Of a DNA stretch of 64,000 nt, positions 49,301 through 58,733 are shown in pieces. The stretch spans positions 1 to 64,000 of the IMG/VR virus record IMGVR_UViG_3300050011_000164. One strand, 5' to 3'. The position numbers and the translations under genes are program-made. Within the stretch, counting starts at the first letter, position 1, and every line of letters begins with the position of its first letter. The stretch comes from a virus. The notes under the pieces were generated by a model that was not told where the DNA came from, made no database searches, and saw nothing but the letters and a program-made list of their open reading frames with translations.

Positions 49301-49656
49301 TGTGCGGCGGCGTTGTCCTTGACTTCTTTGTCTCCATAAGGACCATCGCCCCTAGTCGCCATCTCATCTTCTTTCTCTTCGATGGTTTTACCGATCTCCA
49401 TCTCGGCCTGAGCTTCGATGGCATCTCGGACAGCGGAAACATTCTGGCGTTCAGGCGAACGAATTTCGCCGTCGAGTACGCCTACGCCGCTTTCGTCGTG
49501 GGAATTACCCACCAACTCATCGTTACTCGGCCCAGCTTCCGCCGTAGCTTCGGGGGTTGCTGGTTCGAGCTTCTGAGACAGATCATCGTCGCTGTGCATT
49601 AAGTCCGCCCCAACCCTGCGGGCGGCTTCACGCAACCTATCGATACTAATTGGCAT
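46315..49656 (-). CDS. Large virion-type protein with zinc ribbon
   Basis: 1,113 aa from ATG 49656, which overlaps the end of the 1,884-residue gene. A zinc ribbon (CLNCGNE and CAACGSE, about 144-165) follows an acidic, disordered N-terminus. Helical central parts contain a Pro-rich spacer (PPSPVPPKPQPPMVPVAY). The linkers VKKAAAEP and KEAGFNFFFPG resemble those of the giant protein. The last 250 residues look globular and could be a structural or ejection domain. No enzymatic motif recognised. Location between terminase and other structural genes suggests a head or internal protein, possibly processed. Confidence 0.65.
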   Translation of the reverse strand: MPISIDRLREAARRVGADLMHSDDDLSQKLEPATPEATAEAGPSNDELVGNSHDESGVGVLDGEIRSPERQNVSAVRDAIEAQAEMEIGKTIEEKEDEMATRGDGPYGDKEVKDNAAAQEVTAKPGTQIIINIASEVPREKWQCLNCGNEGELSVRGQCAACGSEAVSSMPPAAPPAREPEYARRGIEAGKKEQPIGGEKQHPRENTSANGMFGGTSLSATPNMEKHAERPQEGYAGHKSLFEGAAPSPDTVARVRGQYTSGMGRQSCMDYFKITEQQLDDILSGKYGKGKIATYHELKAAFLKNASLFNEANLKQAGQEYLHMVRTAAINVAQGQDEQGFHMLLTMNGREYVLRGTDADSFRKEYAAIPKPEAAVNKLVEKYLWKMQPYQKQTIQHPPSETKQDPNSPALRRQRSEELADADAYWGGKEKGPNDYKRYMTQHASAKLAATSYAEYQKLVQERNQIISQNRSRQMKGQPPSPVPPKPQPPMVPVAYAADGTYEGRLQDPVDCPAGCTVKWEPSKGASMMSLAKMAADHFGYDDWITGHTALMINNDSAGLTTLHNLVRNALKKKMTPKELAGQFARLFKKFGEQSKKFYAENAENARGERGKHEREQLEGVVKSPSGNKARDFVDSITNMWYDAGGQSDWEQPSNEVNWEEIATAEMESERAENPDKYPQTNKQDDKMLDNMGIKMESLRTATAVLKRVAAMSVPEKHQLRIAIDSLKMNPAMLGVMGGPSKEEALQILAKHGLRWDDEDYMAGGKGVKKAAAEPYTYDQVSPTRWQVNQGKQFIGIRDSEQGAIDSVDKYNKEEAAGLPPVHAGEGAAKTPEEIEKEAGFNFFFPGQVLREIAPELQHELVDYPNQTNTPMQYPDIVGDKDEVPEEIALAAALEGALDTTIIAYVSTSPAAAAGIGRDGKPEVLEGAPLRKENDIRGMMFTDEFYGQQTGVPGKAFASGKAAGFVRPGSALAYLKSLKLGKVAGADEAKQFSIFLQYVCGEIAATLVALFKVTYRPMLNQVPGKGEIQLAQVEQPQGLSSFNIYNQASRVKYLMNKLTDSEIKDAINSSSAQGAVWHEGEEGGYVYEVFVRIDDIDTESLIATYSFICGTKE

Positions 49657-52600
49657 CTTCCTGCTCCACAACTAAGTCCGCCAGATCACCGATACCGAGA
49701 TCGATTGGACGTTCCTCGTCTTCTTCGTCGCCATAGCCTGCACACGCTGTGTGTGCATTCAGTGCGTCGGTGCCGAGTTCCGCGACAATCTCCAGAGTGT
49801 TCTGAAGTTCATCCACGTTATCGCCCTCTTCGTAAAGCTCACCATCTACGAATACTTGGTAGCCGTCTGTGAAGGTCAGGACTTCGACGCGGCTGTCGTT
49901 GAGCATGAAATGCCCCGGCTCGCCATCGTCACTCCAACCCATACCCACCAGCGTCTCGACATACGGGAATTCCCCGACTTCGGCTGGCATTCCTGCGGCT
50001 GCTTCTTTCGTGTCGTCCGCCGCGTCCTCGTGTGGTGGTTGTGGCTTCTGTGGTTCCACAGGAGCGTCACCGCGTAGTTCTGGTTTCGTCTCCAAAGGCG
50101 TATCATTGCCTTTTAACTGATCGTCTTGTGATTCAGGCTTCGTCGCCAGAGGCTTGCCCTTTGACTGATTGCCCTGTGGCGCAGCCAAGTCACCCTGTTG
50201 ACGATTGTCGCTGTCAACGCCCGGAGAAACGGCATCCGCTGCCTGTTCAGGGTTGCGCGGAGTTCCACGTCCACCCCCGCCGCCTCCACCGCCGCCAGAG
50301 CCTTCGCCCGTGCCGCCAGTTCCATCAGAACCCGGTCCATCGCCGCCCGGACCCGAACCGCTGTCCGTATCGACGGTAGATGCACCGCCCGTGCCGCCGT
50401 TGTAGATGATGATGGTGGGGGTTTTAGGTTGCACTCCACCAGCAGGTTGACCAGCGGCTTGTACACTGCCGTCTTCACCGCCGCCTTCGTCACCACCCGC
50501 TGAGTTTGTGCTCGTTGGTGCAATGCTCACAGTTCCACCCGTGCCAGCCCCGCCTGTTCCCGTGCTGGTCGCCGCACCACCCGTGCCAGCCCCGCCCGTA
50601 CCTGCACCACCCATGCCGCTACCTACGCCGCCAGTTGATGCACCGCCCGGACTTGAACCGCCAGTTTCGGTTGATGTTTCGTTGCCAGAAGTTTCCGAGG
50701 TTCCATTACCACCCGCACCCGCTGGTGCTGCTACGGCTGCTGGTGCTGGTGCTGCTGGAACCGCTGCTGGTGCTGCTGCTGGTGCTGCCGCTGGAGCTTC
50801 AGCCTTCGCGGGAGGAGTAACGGCGGGCTTATTCTTGCCCTTCGTCTCATCAGGCTTGGCTGCTGGTTCATCTTCAGCTTCGGGTTTCTCGTCAGCTTCA
50901 ACTTCAGGCTTCTCGTCATCTGCCTCAACGGGTTCTTCCTCATCCGCCGAGAAATGCTCAGGGTTGACCGTCTTGGTCGCACGTGAGTCATTCGCCAAAT
51001 CTTTCTTGGCTCCATGGTCGAGTTCCGACTTGGCTTCGGAGATATCCCCCGAGATGTCCGCCGAGTTCATTGTCATACGGTCTGTTTCAGCAATGTCCTG
51101 TGCGTAAGCATTATCGGCTTCGCGCTGAGCTTGAACATACGCTTCTGTTGCAGCTTCCGCTTCTGCCGCAAACTCAGGGTAGACCTGACCCGATACTGGG
51201 TCGATGTGCTCTTCACAGTCTTCCGCTGGTATCTGGCAGATTGCACAGAAGTCTTGTGCGCCTGCTGGCGGTTCATCGTTACGGCTGATGGCGGTCTTCT
51301 GAGAAGAACGCTTACCAGCCTCGCCTACGGACTCCGTGGGCTGCTTGATGTCCTTGTCAACGGTGTCTGGGTTGACTACTTCGGACTTCGCTTCCGAGAT
51401 GTCCCCCGAAATGTCAGCCGCGTTACGACGTGTCAGTTCACGAGCATCGCGTTGACGCTGCGCTTCCAGACGTTTCGCACGCTCTTCATTGGTTTCTTCC
51501 GCCACATCACCCTCTACCTTGAACATCGGCTCTTCTTCCTTCGACCACGTAGCCAACGGGTTCTGGTAGGTGCCGTCGTTCGGGTAAACCGCAGCTTCAG
51601 TTGGGTCGAAATGACCAATCAGATGCTCGTTGTGCCCGCCGGGTTCCATGCTCTTGAGCAAAGCTTCCATATATCGTGCGAGGTTCGCATCATTTGGCTT
51701 ACCTGCACCACGCTGTTGTCCGTAACCCTTCACGTCCCACGCAGCATCGGTCGAGCCCGGAATACGAATGACGTACTTCGGTGTAATGGTACGGCCAGCG
51801 GTCTTGCTGATATCAGCGTCCGTCTTCGGAAGGATGGCACCGTCGCCATCAGCTTCGTTTGCAGGATTGTCGGCGGTGTCCGCCGTCTTTCCCTCACCGA
51901 AGTAAGATGCGAAGTCATCCTCGGCGTAATTTGCCGTCTTTTCGCTCGACGCCAGAATCGCGTCGTCAAAGTTGGGCTCCATCTGCTCTTCCAGAGTGAT
52001 GTACTGAGTGTTCTCTCCGAAAGGAACGTCGCTCTCTTCGAAGTGACCATTCTTATCGCGACAATCGCCATTCCAACCGAGTCCGAGTTTCTCGGAGGTC
52101 GTCAAGGATGGGTGTACGCCGCCGCAGGCACCGCACTCGTAGAATACTGCGGGTGCCGTTGCTTGAGCTTCTTCCATCTGATCCAATGCCGCGCCATTTT
52201 CGTCAGCGAGGATGGAATCGAGTCCAGCGAAATGCTCATCGTCTTCGTCGTAACCGTTATCGAACGAAGGCTCCGCAGAGCAGCATGGATCATCCTCGTT
52301 CACGGTGCTGCCGCATTCGAAGCACTTACGCTGCTTTACCCAACCCTGTTGGTCGGCGTCCCAGCGAGAATTCTGGTTGGGGCAACCTGTTTCGTGAGTC
52401 GCAACACCGTTGATGCTCAACATCTCGCACTGGTCGCAACGAACACGCTGTCTGGGGCGAGCATTAGGTGCAGCCGTCTTGGAGTCTTCTTCCTTTGGCT
52501 CTTCCTTCTCTTCCTTTGGCTCGTCCTTCTTCTCGGACTTACTCTTGCCACGGTTCTTCGCCCATTCGGATTTAGAACCACCCTCGGACTTTGTTTCTTT

Positions 52601-55300
52601 CGAGTCCGCCGATGCTCCGTCGTCGCCCGTGCTGGGCTCGTCCTCTTCGGACTTGGTGGTATCGTTCTCAAGAGCCTCTTCCACCTTTACGGTCGGCTCT
52701 TCCTGATCGCCCTTGACCTGCTCGGGAACGTCGCTCTTCGAGTCCGCACTCATCTCTGGAGCTTCGATCTCGTGCTGCCCTGTGGTGGACTTTTCGTTGT
52801 CCTTACTCTCGCCCGGAAGTCTAATCTCGGGTGCAGGCCCCATGTCTTCCATCGTCTCGGACCAAATGTCGTCGATATCCTGAGGAACATCGGCGAATTT
52901 CTTACGCTGAGACGAATACTTGCGGGCCATCTCTTCTTCACGCTTCTTAGCCGCCGTGACGGAGTGCTGCGAGCGAGCATCGTAATCCTCGCCGCCAAAC
53001 CCGCCGCCAATCAAACTGGCAATGTAGGATGCGTCGTTTTGCGAAGCCGTCTTCTTGGACGCCTTCTTGGAGGAGATCACGGGTGGAACCTGCCCACCCT
53101 TCTGATCCTGTCCGTGGTCGCGTTCGCCAGCGTCTTCTGCTCCGAACTGATAGATCATGTCATCGTCACCGACGTAAATGTCCACGTTACCCCAAGCCTT
53201 GGAAGCCTCGGTCAAGCCATCGCCCGTTGTCGGGTAATCGCCATCCCAATAGCCCGCTCCGTGACCGCAGCGGGTGAGCCAGAAATCATGACCCTGACGG
53301 AAGTCGTCCTGACCATCCTGTTCGGATGCCGCAGCCAAAAGCTCGGCATTCTCCGCTTGGAACTTAGCGCAATCTTCGGTCATCGCCTGCAAGCAGGAGG
53401 GAGCGAGATCGCGGATATCGTAATTCTGATCCAATGGCTGTCCACCGCTTGGATCGGACTCGTCATTCGAAGACCACAGAGCGGTCTCGATGTAGCCACG
53501 AGTGAAGTTGTCGAATTCAGCGGCGACCTTCTTGGCAGTGCCCACCCACAAGGAGGAAGCCTGCTTCTTGCCTAGCCCGCCCCACTTGGCGGCGTCGAAA
53601 GATGCGTGATGATCCTTCAGAGCATCTTTGCCCTGACGAGCCTGACTCACGTTCTTCTTCAAGTGCTCACTGATGGCTTCGGGATCGTCCTCTGCACCCT
53701 TCTTCGAAGACGAGATCGACAAAGGAGTCGGCCCATGCTTCCCTGCGGCGATCTCCTTCTTGTGATCGGCTACCGCGTGATGAGCCTGATTATCCTGACT
53801 CATGCTGGCGGCGTATTCCTTCATCTTGTCGGCATGTTTTTCGAGAGCCTCTTTAGCCTCTTTACCGCCTTTGCGGACTCCATCCAGTACCGCACTAGCG
53901 GATGCGCTCAAATCGCCAGCCTGAGTTTGTGCCGCGAGACGTTCAACATCCCCCGTACAGGTCAGACCCTCAACACGCTTCGCCTGCTTGTCAGCGGCCC
54001 TCTTGTCGTACTGAGCCTTGACTTCGCCAGCCCATGGACCCGGATTCTTTTCCTCGTACTTCTGGATCGCTTCCTTTATGTTGCTCGCCCATGTCGTGCT
54101 TGCAACATATTTGCCGCTAACGAAGATATCGATCTTCGGGAAATCGCGACGGTCGCCGTAAGCGGCGGACTTTCCCTTACGCTCTTCTTCTGGACGGCGA
54201 GGTACGCCAGTCTCATCGAGAGCGATGCCAATTGGTGCGCTGTTGATGACGGCCTTCGGCGTGTCCTTCTCGTCCTTGTAACCTTCGGTGCGCTGGTTAG
54301 CTTCGTCGTGAGCTTCGGTGCCGGGGCCAACGTTCGTAATCGGGGTCTCGAATACCGCAGTGGCGGAACCCTTCTTGACGCCCTTGTTGCAGAACTTGCA
54401 GCCATCGCCTTCGCACTTGTCGCATTCCTGAGCCGCAATACGGGGAACCATTTCGCCCTTTGTCGGAGCTTTACCTTCGGAAGCGTTTTCAACGCCCTTG
54501 GTGCCGCTTGGCATGATGCTGTTGCGGAGAGCCGTGTCCAAAGATTCGAACACGTCCATCTCCTGAGGTTCTAAGACAGCTTTGGTAACTTCGTCGGCGG
54601 TCTTGATGGTCAAACCGAGGCGGGTTCTCTTCTTCGACCCTTCCTTGGTGAGGAGCGGGTATTCCTTCAACGGATTCTCAGCCAAAGCGGGGAAGTTCAT
54701 CTTCGGCGTGATGTCCGTGACATCGAACTTCGAGGTCTCCACATCGGTCATCATGGCATCGAATGCCGAGGACAGACGGGGGTCGAAGTACGAACTGAAG
54801 ACCAAATGACGGGTCAGGTTTGCAAGCTGGTTATCGTCTTTCGGGAATTGGAAACCGATGTACTCACGCTTGTTAACCCAGTTAGGAGCGAACAGGATGA
54901 GGGCGGCGAACTTACCATCTTCGGAGCCGAACAACTCTTCCTTAATCGACGCATAGGACGCCTGAGAATATTCATCCCATTCGGTATCACCGATTTTGTG
55001 GGAGATCATGTCGCCAATTTCCTCACCACCAAAGGTGCGAACAAGACAACCATAGAGCAGTGCGGTCGGGAAGTCCTGCCCCTTCTTGTCAGCAACCGAG
55101 GGAGGGACGATGTAGATACGACCGATGGCAATGTTCTGACGAAAGCCCTTGTAAAAAATTTCAAAGCTTTGGACGTTGCCCGAACTACGGGCTTCCTTCT
55201 CGCCAGCCTTAATAGCTTCGACAGTTTTGCTAAGCAACCCATCATTGACCATGAAGGACTGGAAAGACTTTAATGCGACTGTGTTTCCGCTCTGAGCCAT
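49646..55300 (-). CDS. Giant structural or ejected polyprotein-like protein
   Basis: 1,884 aa. Globular N-terminus to about 240, zinc-type CDKCEGDGCKFC near 293, a conserved phage domain at 590-720 (FTRGYIETALWSS ... GHDFWLTRCGHGAGYWDGDY ... NVDIYVGDD), an acidic Lys/Glu tract 830-945, further Cys pairs near 953, 992 and 1053, a domain near 1170-1240 (ITPKYVIRIPGS), a twice-present ADISGDISEAKSE (about 1295 and 1420), CAICQIPAEDC near 1353, a Gly/Thr/Ala/Pro-rich tract 1510-1700, and a final acidic domain. Seven K-T-A tripeptides separate the parts. Probably a virion protein; roles unknown. It ends with TAG. Confidence 0.65.
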   Translation of the reverse strand: MAQSGNTVALKSFQSFMVNDGLLSKTVEAIKAGEKEARSSGNVQSFEIFYKGFRQNIAIGRIYIVPPSVADKKGQDFPTALLYGCLVRTFGGEEIGDMISHKIGDTEWDEYSQASYASIKEELFGSEDGKFAALILFAPNWVNKREYIGFQFPKDDNQLANLTRHLVFSSYFDPRLSSAFDAMMTDVETSKFDVTDITPKMNFPALAENPLKEYPLLTKEGSKKRTRLGLTIKTADEVTKAVLEPQEMDVFESLDTALRNSIMPSGTKGVENASEGKAPTKGEMVPRIAAQECDKCEGDGCKFCNKGVKKGSATAVFETPITNVGPGTEAHDEANQRTEGYKDEKDTPKAVINSAPIGIALDETGVPRRPEEERKGKSAAYGDRRDFPKIDIFVSGKYVASTTWASNIKEAIQKYEEKNPGPWAGEVKAQYDKRAADKQAKRVEGLTCTGDVERLAAQTQAGDLSASASAVLDGVRKGGKEAKEALEKHADKMKEYAASMSQDNQAHHAVADHKKEIAAGKHGPTPLSISSSKKGAEDDPEAISEHLKKNVSQARQGKDALKDHHASFDAAKWGGLGKKQASSLWVGTAKKVAAEFDNFTRGYIETALWSSNDESDPSGGQPLDQNYDIRDLAPSCLQAMTEDCAKFQAENAELLAAASEQDGQDDFRQGHDFWLTRCGHGAGYWDGDYPTTGDGLTEASKAWGNVDIYVGDDDMIYQFGAEDAGERDHGQDQKGGQVPPVISSKKASKKTASQNDASYIASLIGGGFGGEDYDARSQHSVTAAKKREEEMARKYSSQRKKFADVPQDIDDIWSETMEDMGPAPEIRLPGESKDNEKSTTGQHEIEAPEMSADSKSDVPEQVKGDQEEPTVKVEEALENDTTKSEEDEPSTGDDGASADSKETKSEGGSKSEWAKNRGKSKSEKKDEPKEEKEEPKEEDSKTAAPNARPRQRVRCDQCEMLSINGVATHETGCPNQNSRWDADQQGWVKQRKCFECGSTVNEDDPCCSAEPSFDNGYDEDDEHFAGLDSILADENGAALDQMEEAQATAPAVFYECGACGGVHPSLTTSEKLGLGWNGDCRDKNGHFEESDVPFGENTQYITLEEQMEPNFDDAILASSEKTANYAEDDFASYFGEGKTADTADNPANEADGDGAILPKTDADISKTAGRTITPKYVIRIPGSTDAAWDVKGYGQQRGAGKPNDANLARYMEALLKSMEPGGHNEHLIGHFDPTEAAVYPNDGTYQNPLATWSKEEEPMFKVEGDVAEETNEERAKRLEAQRQRDARELTRRNAADISGDISEAKSEVVNPDTVDKDIKQPTESVGEAGKRSSQKTAISRNDEPPAGAQDFCAICQIPAEDCEEHIDPVSGQVYPEFAAEAEAATEAYVQAQREADNAYAQDIAETDRMTMNSADISGDISEAKSELDHGAKKDLANDSRATKTVNPEHFSADEEEPVEADDEKPEVEADEKPEAEDEPAAKPDETKGKNKPAVTPPAKAEAPAAAPAAAPAAVPAAPAPAAVAAPAGAGGNGTSETSGNETSTETGGSSPGGASTGGVGSGMGGAGTGGAGTGGAATSTGTGGAGTGGTVSIAPTSTNSAGGDEGGGEDGSVQAAGQPAGGVQPKTPTIIIYNGGTGGASTVDTDSGSGPGGDGPGSDGTGGTGEGSGGGGGGGGGRGTPRNPEQAADAVSPGVDSDNRQQGDLAAPQGNQSKGKPLATKPESQDDQLKGNDTPLETKPELRGDAPVEPQKPQPPHEDAADDTKEAAAGMPAEVGEFPYVETLVGMGWSDDGEPGHFMLNDSRVEVLTFTDGYQVFVDGELYEEGDNVDELQNTLEIVAELGTDALNAHTACAGYGDEEDEERPIDLGIGDLADLVVEQEDAN

Positions 55301-55315
55301 GCTCGTTCCCCTTCG

Positions 55316-55858
55316 TTACTTCTGTTTGTTTGTGCCGATGTTTTCCGCTTCGCGACGAATGCGGAGTTCGTTCATTTCGATTTGGCTACGGAATTGCTTG
55401 ACGTAGCTGGTAACCGTGTGCTCGTCCCAGCCCATGGAGCGGAGAGCTTCAACGCCCATCTGCAACCACTGGCCAGCGACGAACTGGAACTTCTCGCCAT
55501 CGAAGTTGATGAAGTCACGCTTCGCTTGATTGTCCATCTCAATGATTTGGCGACCAAGTTCACGGACGCCCTTCAGTTGCTCGCTGAGACTCTTGATGGC
55601 GAGATTGGCATCCATACCTTTAATACCCGAGGTTGGATTGTCCAGATGTTCGTTCATGCCGTCCAAAATCGACGCCATTTCGAGGGCGATGAGTTTGCTG
55701 AGTTCCGCCTGACTGATATTCGTGTCTTCGATCTTCGTCCGAATCTCATTCAGTTTGGAGCTAAGCTCACGCTTGCCCGGTTTCTTGACTTCCGCCGCCG
55801 CGTTGTACTTTCCTTCCAGATTGATCACCAGTTCTGTACGCTCGGTTTCGTTGCTCAT
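55316..55858 (-). CDS. Coiled-coil structural protein
   Basis: 180 aa, helical throughout (SQAELSKLIALEMASILDGM, SLSEQLKGVRELGRQIIEMD), with an acidic start and a basic end. It sits 15 nt ahead of the giant structural gene. Its size fits a scaffold, small terminase subunit or tail chaperone, but no motif decides between them. ATG 55858 abuts the previous stop. Confidence 0.6.
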   Translation of the reverse strand: MSNETERTELVINLEGKYNAAAEVKKPGKRELSSKLNEIRTKIEDTNISQAELSKLIALEMASILDGMNEHLDNPTSGIKGMDANLAIKSLSEQLKGVRELGRQIIEMDNQAKRDFINFDGEKFQFVAGQWLQMGVEALRSMGWDEHTVTSYVKQFRSQIEMNELRIRREAENIGTNKQK

Positions 55859-57789
55859 TACTCTATGTCTCCCATCTCAAAATGATTCCCCATCCGGGTA
55901 TCATCAGCCCTGTCCTTGTTCATCTCAATGTCGGCCATCTTCGTGTCGCCCGGACGCCCTGAATTCGGCATCAGATCAAACTCCGCAAGAATTGTACGCC
56001 CATCCTCTGGCGCACCTTCCCCAACCTTGTGATTGGATGATGTTTTGTCCATACCGGGGAAGCTCAATAGAGTCCCACCCGTGAGACCACAATGCATCCC
56101 CTTGCGATACGTGCAAGAACCGCATTTGTGTGCTCCAATAATTGGATTGTGATCGGCGAGCTTGTTCTTGAGGAACGTGCAGTCGATCTGACTCAACGCA
56201 ACCTTGATCGGCTTGCGCTTCAGACTGGCGATGAATTCCTTCACGGCCTTGCTTGCCTGAGCGGTGCCAAACTTGGACGCTGCCTGCTTGTAAATCTTTT
56301 GTAACGAGTGCCCCTTCTTATGATACCGTTCGATGACGCTGGCATCGAGTTCAGGCTTGCTCGCACGATGTTCGTGACGCACCTGATCTGGGTTGCTCTC
56401 GTGGAATCCAGCGTGCGGAACACGGGAAACATAATCAGCGGACGCTGCTGACTTGTGCTTCGCCATTACCGCCGAATGTGTCACACAGGATGCACACTTT
56501 GCACCCGCCACGAAATTCTGGTTGTGCATCCCGGACTTTGCGAGAAATTCCGCATCGACCTTTGCGAGAACAACCTGTCCGTTGACATTTGGTTTCAGGC
56601 TACCGATGAACTCACGCAATGCCTTGCCTGCCGCATGTGCACCGAACCGCTTATCAGCCGCACGGAAGATAGCCTTCAGTGAGTGGCCCTTTACGTGCAA
56701 CGACGCGATGTGCGAAGAGTCGAAGTCCGTTGCAATCACGCGGCCTACACGCTTCGCCTGCGCTTCCACGCTGCCGAGGCTCGGGTGACGAGAAACGGAT
56801 GAGCTTGTCTTCGGGGCGATAGGCATGGAGCTTACTCTCGTGCCTGAATTGTCGTTGGCGATGTTCACCAACGCCGCCCGTTTCTGGTTGTTAGGCGTGC
56901 CCGGTGTGAGCTTATTCACAATGGGCGTAAGCTCAGCCGTGTTCGCTACAACGGGTAAGTGATAGAGATCACAGGTCTTAGAGCTACCGTTCTTCGAGAA
57001 ATACTGACATCCTTCACATGCACTGATCTGCTTTACGGATGCAGCCCGTGGTGTGACGCCTGCTTTCTTCCACTGCTCGTGCTGGCGGACGCATTCGTTA
57101 CTCGTACTGCCGTGCTTCTCTCGTTCATAAGTCGGGGAGTTCTTGTCCATGTAGGTATTCGGCTCAAGGAACGCCATGCCAACCAACCCAGCGTTTTCTT
57201 GCAGGTATTGAGTCGCCATCTGGTGATTGAACAATTCGATCTCAGCCAGCTTCTTGAGCTTCGCAGCGATCTTCGACGGTGCCATACCCTGATTGAGCAA
57301 GCTGTGGACGTACTTCTGAACCTGTGCATCTGACACGTTCTTCTTCTCGACCTTGCCAGACGAAGCCGCTGATTCCAGCGTTTCCGTAACTTCGGCGAAC
57401 AATGAGTCGTCATCGCCCAGCTTCGTGCTGTAGTCTTCTGGGTGCTGGGTTGCCTGCACACGCCAGTTCTGGTTGGAGCCCGCCACACCGCTGATGTGCT
57501 GATCCTTAGCCGCCATGCGATCCATGTGGGTGCCACGTGCACGTTCAAGACGGTCTTGTTGAGCGTTCTTTTCAGCGGAGCCCGTGCGACCCGGCCATAG
57601 CGGAGTATGTCTGCTGGCACTCTCAGCTATTTCATCCATGAACTCTTCATCGACGAACTGGTGGGAGCGATCTAACTGTTCTTCACCTGAGCCTTGTGCA
57701 TCTTTCAAGCCGAGGTCCTTCCAATCGGGCTCGCGGTCGTCCAAGAATGCGTCAACGATGCTGGTGTACGGTTTCTTTTCTTCTGCCAT
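55858..57789 (-). CDS. Virion-associated protein with duplicated helical/zinc modules
   Basis: 643 aa from ATG 57789. Two related modules: a helix with HVKGHSLKAIFRAADKRFGA, KALREFIGSLKPN and AKCASCVTHSA, and again HKKGHSLQKIYKQAASKFGT, KAVKEFIASLKRKP and HKCGSCTYRKG. A CxxC site also lies near residue 260 (CEGCQYFSKNG ... CDLYHLP). The duplicated helix plus Cys/His unit suggests repeated DNA- or protein-binding units. The N-terminus is acidic and disordered. It sits among structural genes and may be a capsid-interior protein. An in-frame ATG at 57882 lies within the decayed GIY-YIG gene and is not used. Confidence 0.65.
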   Translation of the reverse strand: MAEEKKPYTSIVDAFLDDREPDWKDLGLKDAQGSGEEQLDRSHQFVDEEFMDEIAESASRHTPLWPGRTGSAEKNAQQDRLERARGTHMDRMAAKDQHISGVAGSNQNWRVQATQHPEDYSTKLGDDDSLFAEVTETLESAASSGKVEKKNVSDAQVQKYVHSLLNQGMAPSKIAAKLKKLAEIELFNHQMATQYLQENAGLVGMAFLEPNTYMDKNSPTYEREKHGSTSNECVRQHEQWKKAGVTPRAASVKQISACEGCQYFSKNGSSKTCDLYHLPVVANTAELTPIVNKLTPGTPNNQKRAALVNIANDNSGTRVSSMPIAPKTSSSVSRHPSLGSVEAQAKRVGRVIATDFDSSHIASLHVKGHSLKAIFRAADKRFGAHAAGKALREFIGSLKPNVNGQVVLAKVDAEFLAKSGMHNQNFVAGAKCASCVTHSAVMAKHKSAASADYVSRVPHAGFHESNPDQVRHEHRASKPELDASVIERYHKKGHSLQKIYKQAASKFGTAQASKAVKEFIASLKRKPIKVALSQIDCTFLKNKLADHNPIIGAHKCGSCTYRKGMHCGLTGGTLLSFPGMDKTSSNHKVGEGAPEDGRTILAEFDLMPNSGRPGDTKMADIEMNKDRADDTRMGNHFEMGDIE

Positions 57790-57793
57790 AGGT

Positions 57794-58412
57794 TTATGCC
57801 GCAGCCGAAGCTGCTTTCCCCTTCTTTGCATTTGAAATCGCCATCTTCCATTCCGTAGATAATGCTCCACGTTTTCCAACACGAAGACGATTCCGATTTG
57901 CTATCCGCTGTGCTTGTGCTGCCCTACGTTCGGGAGTCCATGCAGCCCGCATCGCTGCTTTCATTGCGGCTTCCACTTCTTCGGCGGGTTTAACCGCAAC
58001 TATTTTTTCGGTCGATGATGCCCAAGAGCTAGGTTTTTCAACTGTTGCGCTGTGACAGGTCTTCCTTTACGCTGCTCACTCCAAAGCTGTCTTGTTCTTT
58101 CCGAAATAATCCGGCCCACAGTTCCCTCACCGCCCAGCGTCATGTTGTAGCCGTTCTCAACTTTATGACTTTGATGGAGAACGATGAAAAAGGTCTCCAT
58201 CTTGGAGAGTTCATCAGCGGTCTTGGCACGATAAATCACTTCGGACCTTGAAGGCATCCGAGCCGTACTTGCGAATAGTGCGGCATAGGTAACGATCCCC
58301 ACCCCGTCTCGCTTCGCGAACGTGCTGTTGAAAACGAGCGTCTGCCTCATCTCCGACATATTTGCCGATGTAGACCCCACCGTTGATTCGATTTGTGAGC
58401 TTGTAAATCAGC
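57794..58412 (-). pseudogene. GIY-YIG homing endonuclease broken by two frameshifts
   Basis: Starts ATG 58412 with IYKLTNRINGGVYIGKYVGD (GIY-YIG core) and KYGSDAFKV. The frame then jumps +1 near 58245 to continue EVIYRAKTADELSKMETFFI and GYNMTLGGEGT (family GYN-GG-G motif), then a NUMOD3-like stretch. It stops at TAG by a run of six A near 58011. A third frame continues with a second NUMOD3-like part (RRAAQAQRIANRNRLR, STEWKMAISNAKKG) to the stop at 57794. Joined, about 205 aa is a normal length. Either a decaying mobile gene, programmed shifts or assembly errors; decay is favoured. It lies between two structural genes. Confidence 0.72.
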
Positions 58413-58415
58413 ATG

Positions 58416-58733
58416 TTAGAACTCGATATCGTCAAAAGCACCCATAAAACCCATAGGGTCGTTTTTAGGGGCGGCGGCGATTGACTCTCCATTGTCTACC
58501 TCATCGCCAACTAGCTTTATGATACTGTTTCCTTTTACTTTCCAAAAATCCCGAGTGCTCGGTGATTCATATATATTGCCAGCTACTCGTTCCAGTCCCA
58601 TGCTGGCGATCTTTTGCTTGAGGGCGGGAGGTATGGGGGTGCTGGAAATGAAGTGGTTGACCGTGAAAACGCTGGAATCAGCGGACTTTTGAGCCCCCAA
58701 CCCAAAACTTGACACCGCACGAAGCTTGCCCAT
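58416..58733 (-). CDS. Small structural-type protein
   Basis: 105 aa. A GAQKSADSS stretch near residue 15 resembles the K-T-A linkers of the giant proteins. Then comes a compact region (ALKQKIASMGLERVAGNIYE, FWKVKGNSIIKLVGDEVDN) and a Gly/Met/Phe-rich acidic end. AGAGAGG lies 9 nt before ATG 58733. Unknown function; a minor head or tail subunit is possible. It is the first gene of the long minus-strand structural run. Confidence 0.55.
   Translation of the reverse strand: MGKLRAVSSFGLGAQKSADSSVFTVNHFISSTPIPPALKQKIASMGLERVAGNIYESPSTRDFWKVKGNSIIKLVGDEVDNGESIAAAPKNDPMGFMGAFDDIEF

Noticed and set aside
51014-53575. 853-codon open frame on the plus strand, plus other long antisense frames (for example 20081-21007)
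   Set aside because: Lies fully antisense to the 1,884-residue gene; composition is Leu/Val/Arg-rich as expected from the reverse of Glu/Lys/Ala codons. No domain, start site or promoter.
42741-58733. Full recoding of TAG as a sense codon
   Set aside because: Long genes are intact in the standard code, stops of all three types are used, and reading through the few TAG stops checked adds only a few codons.
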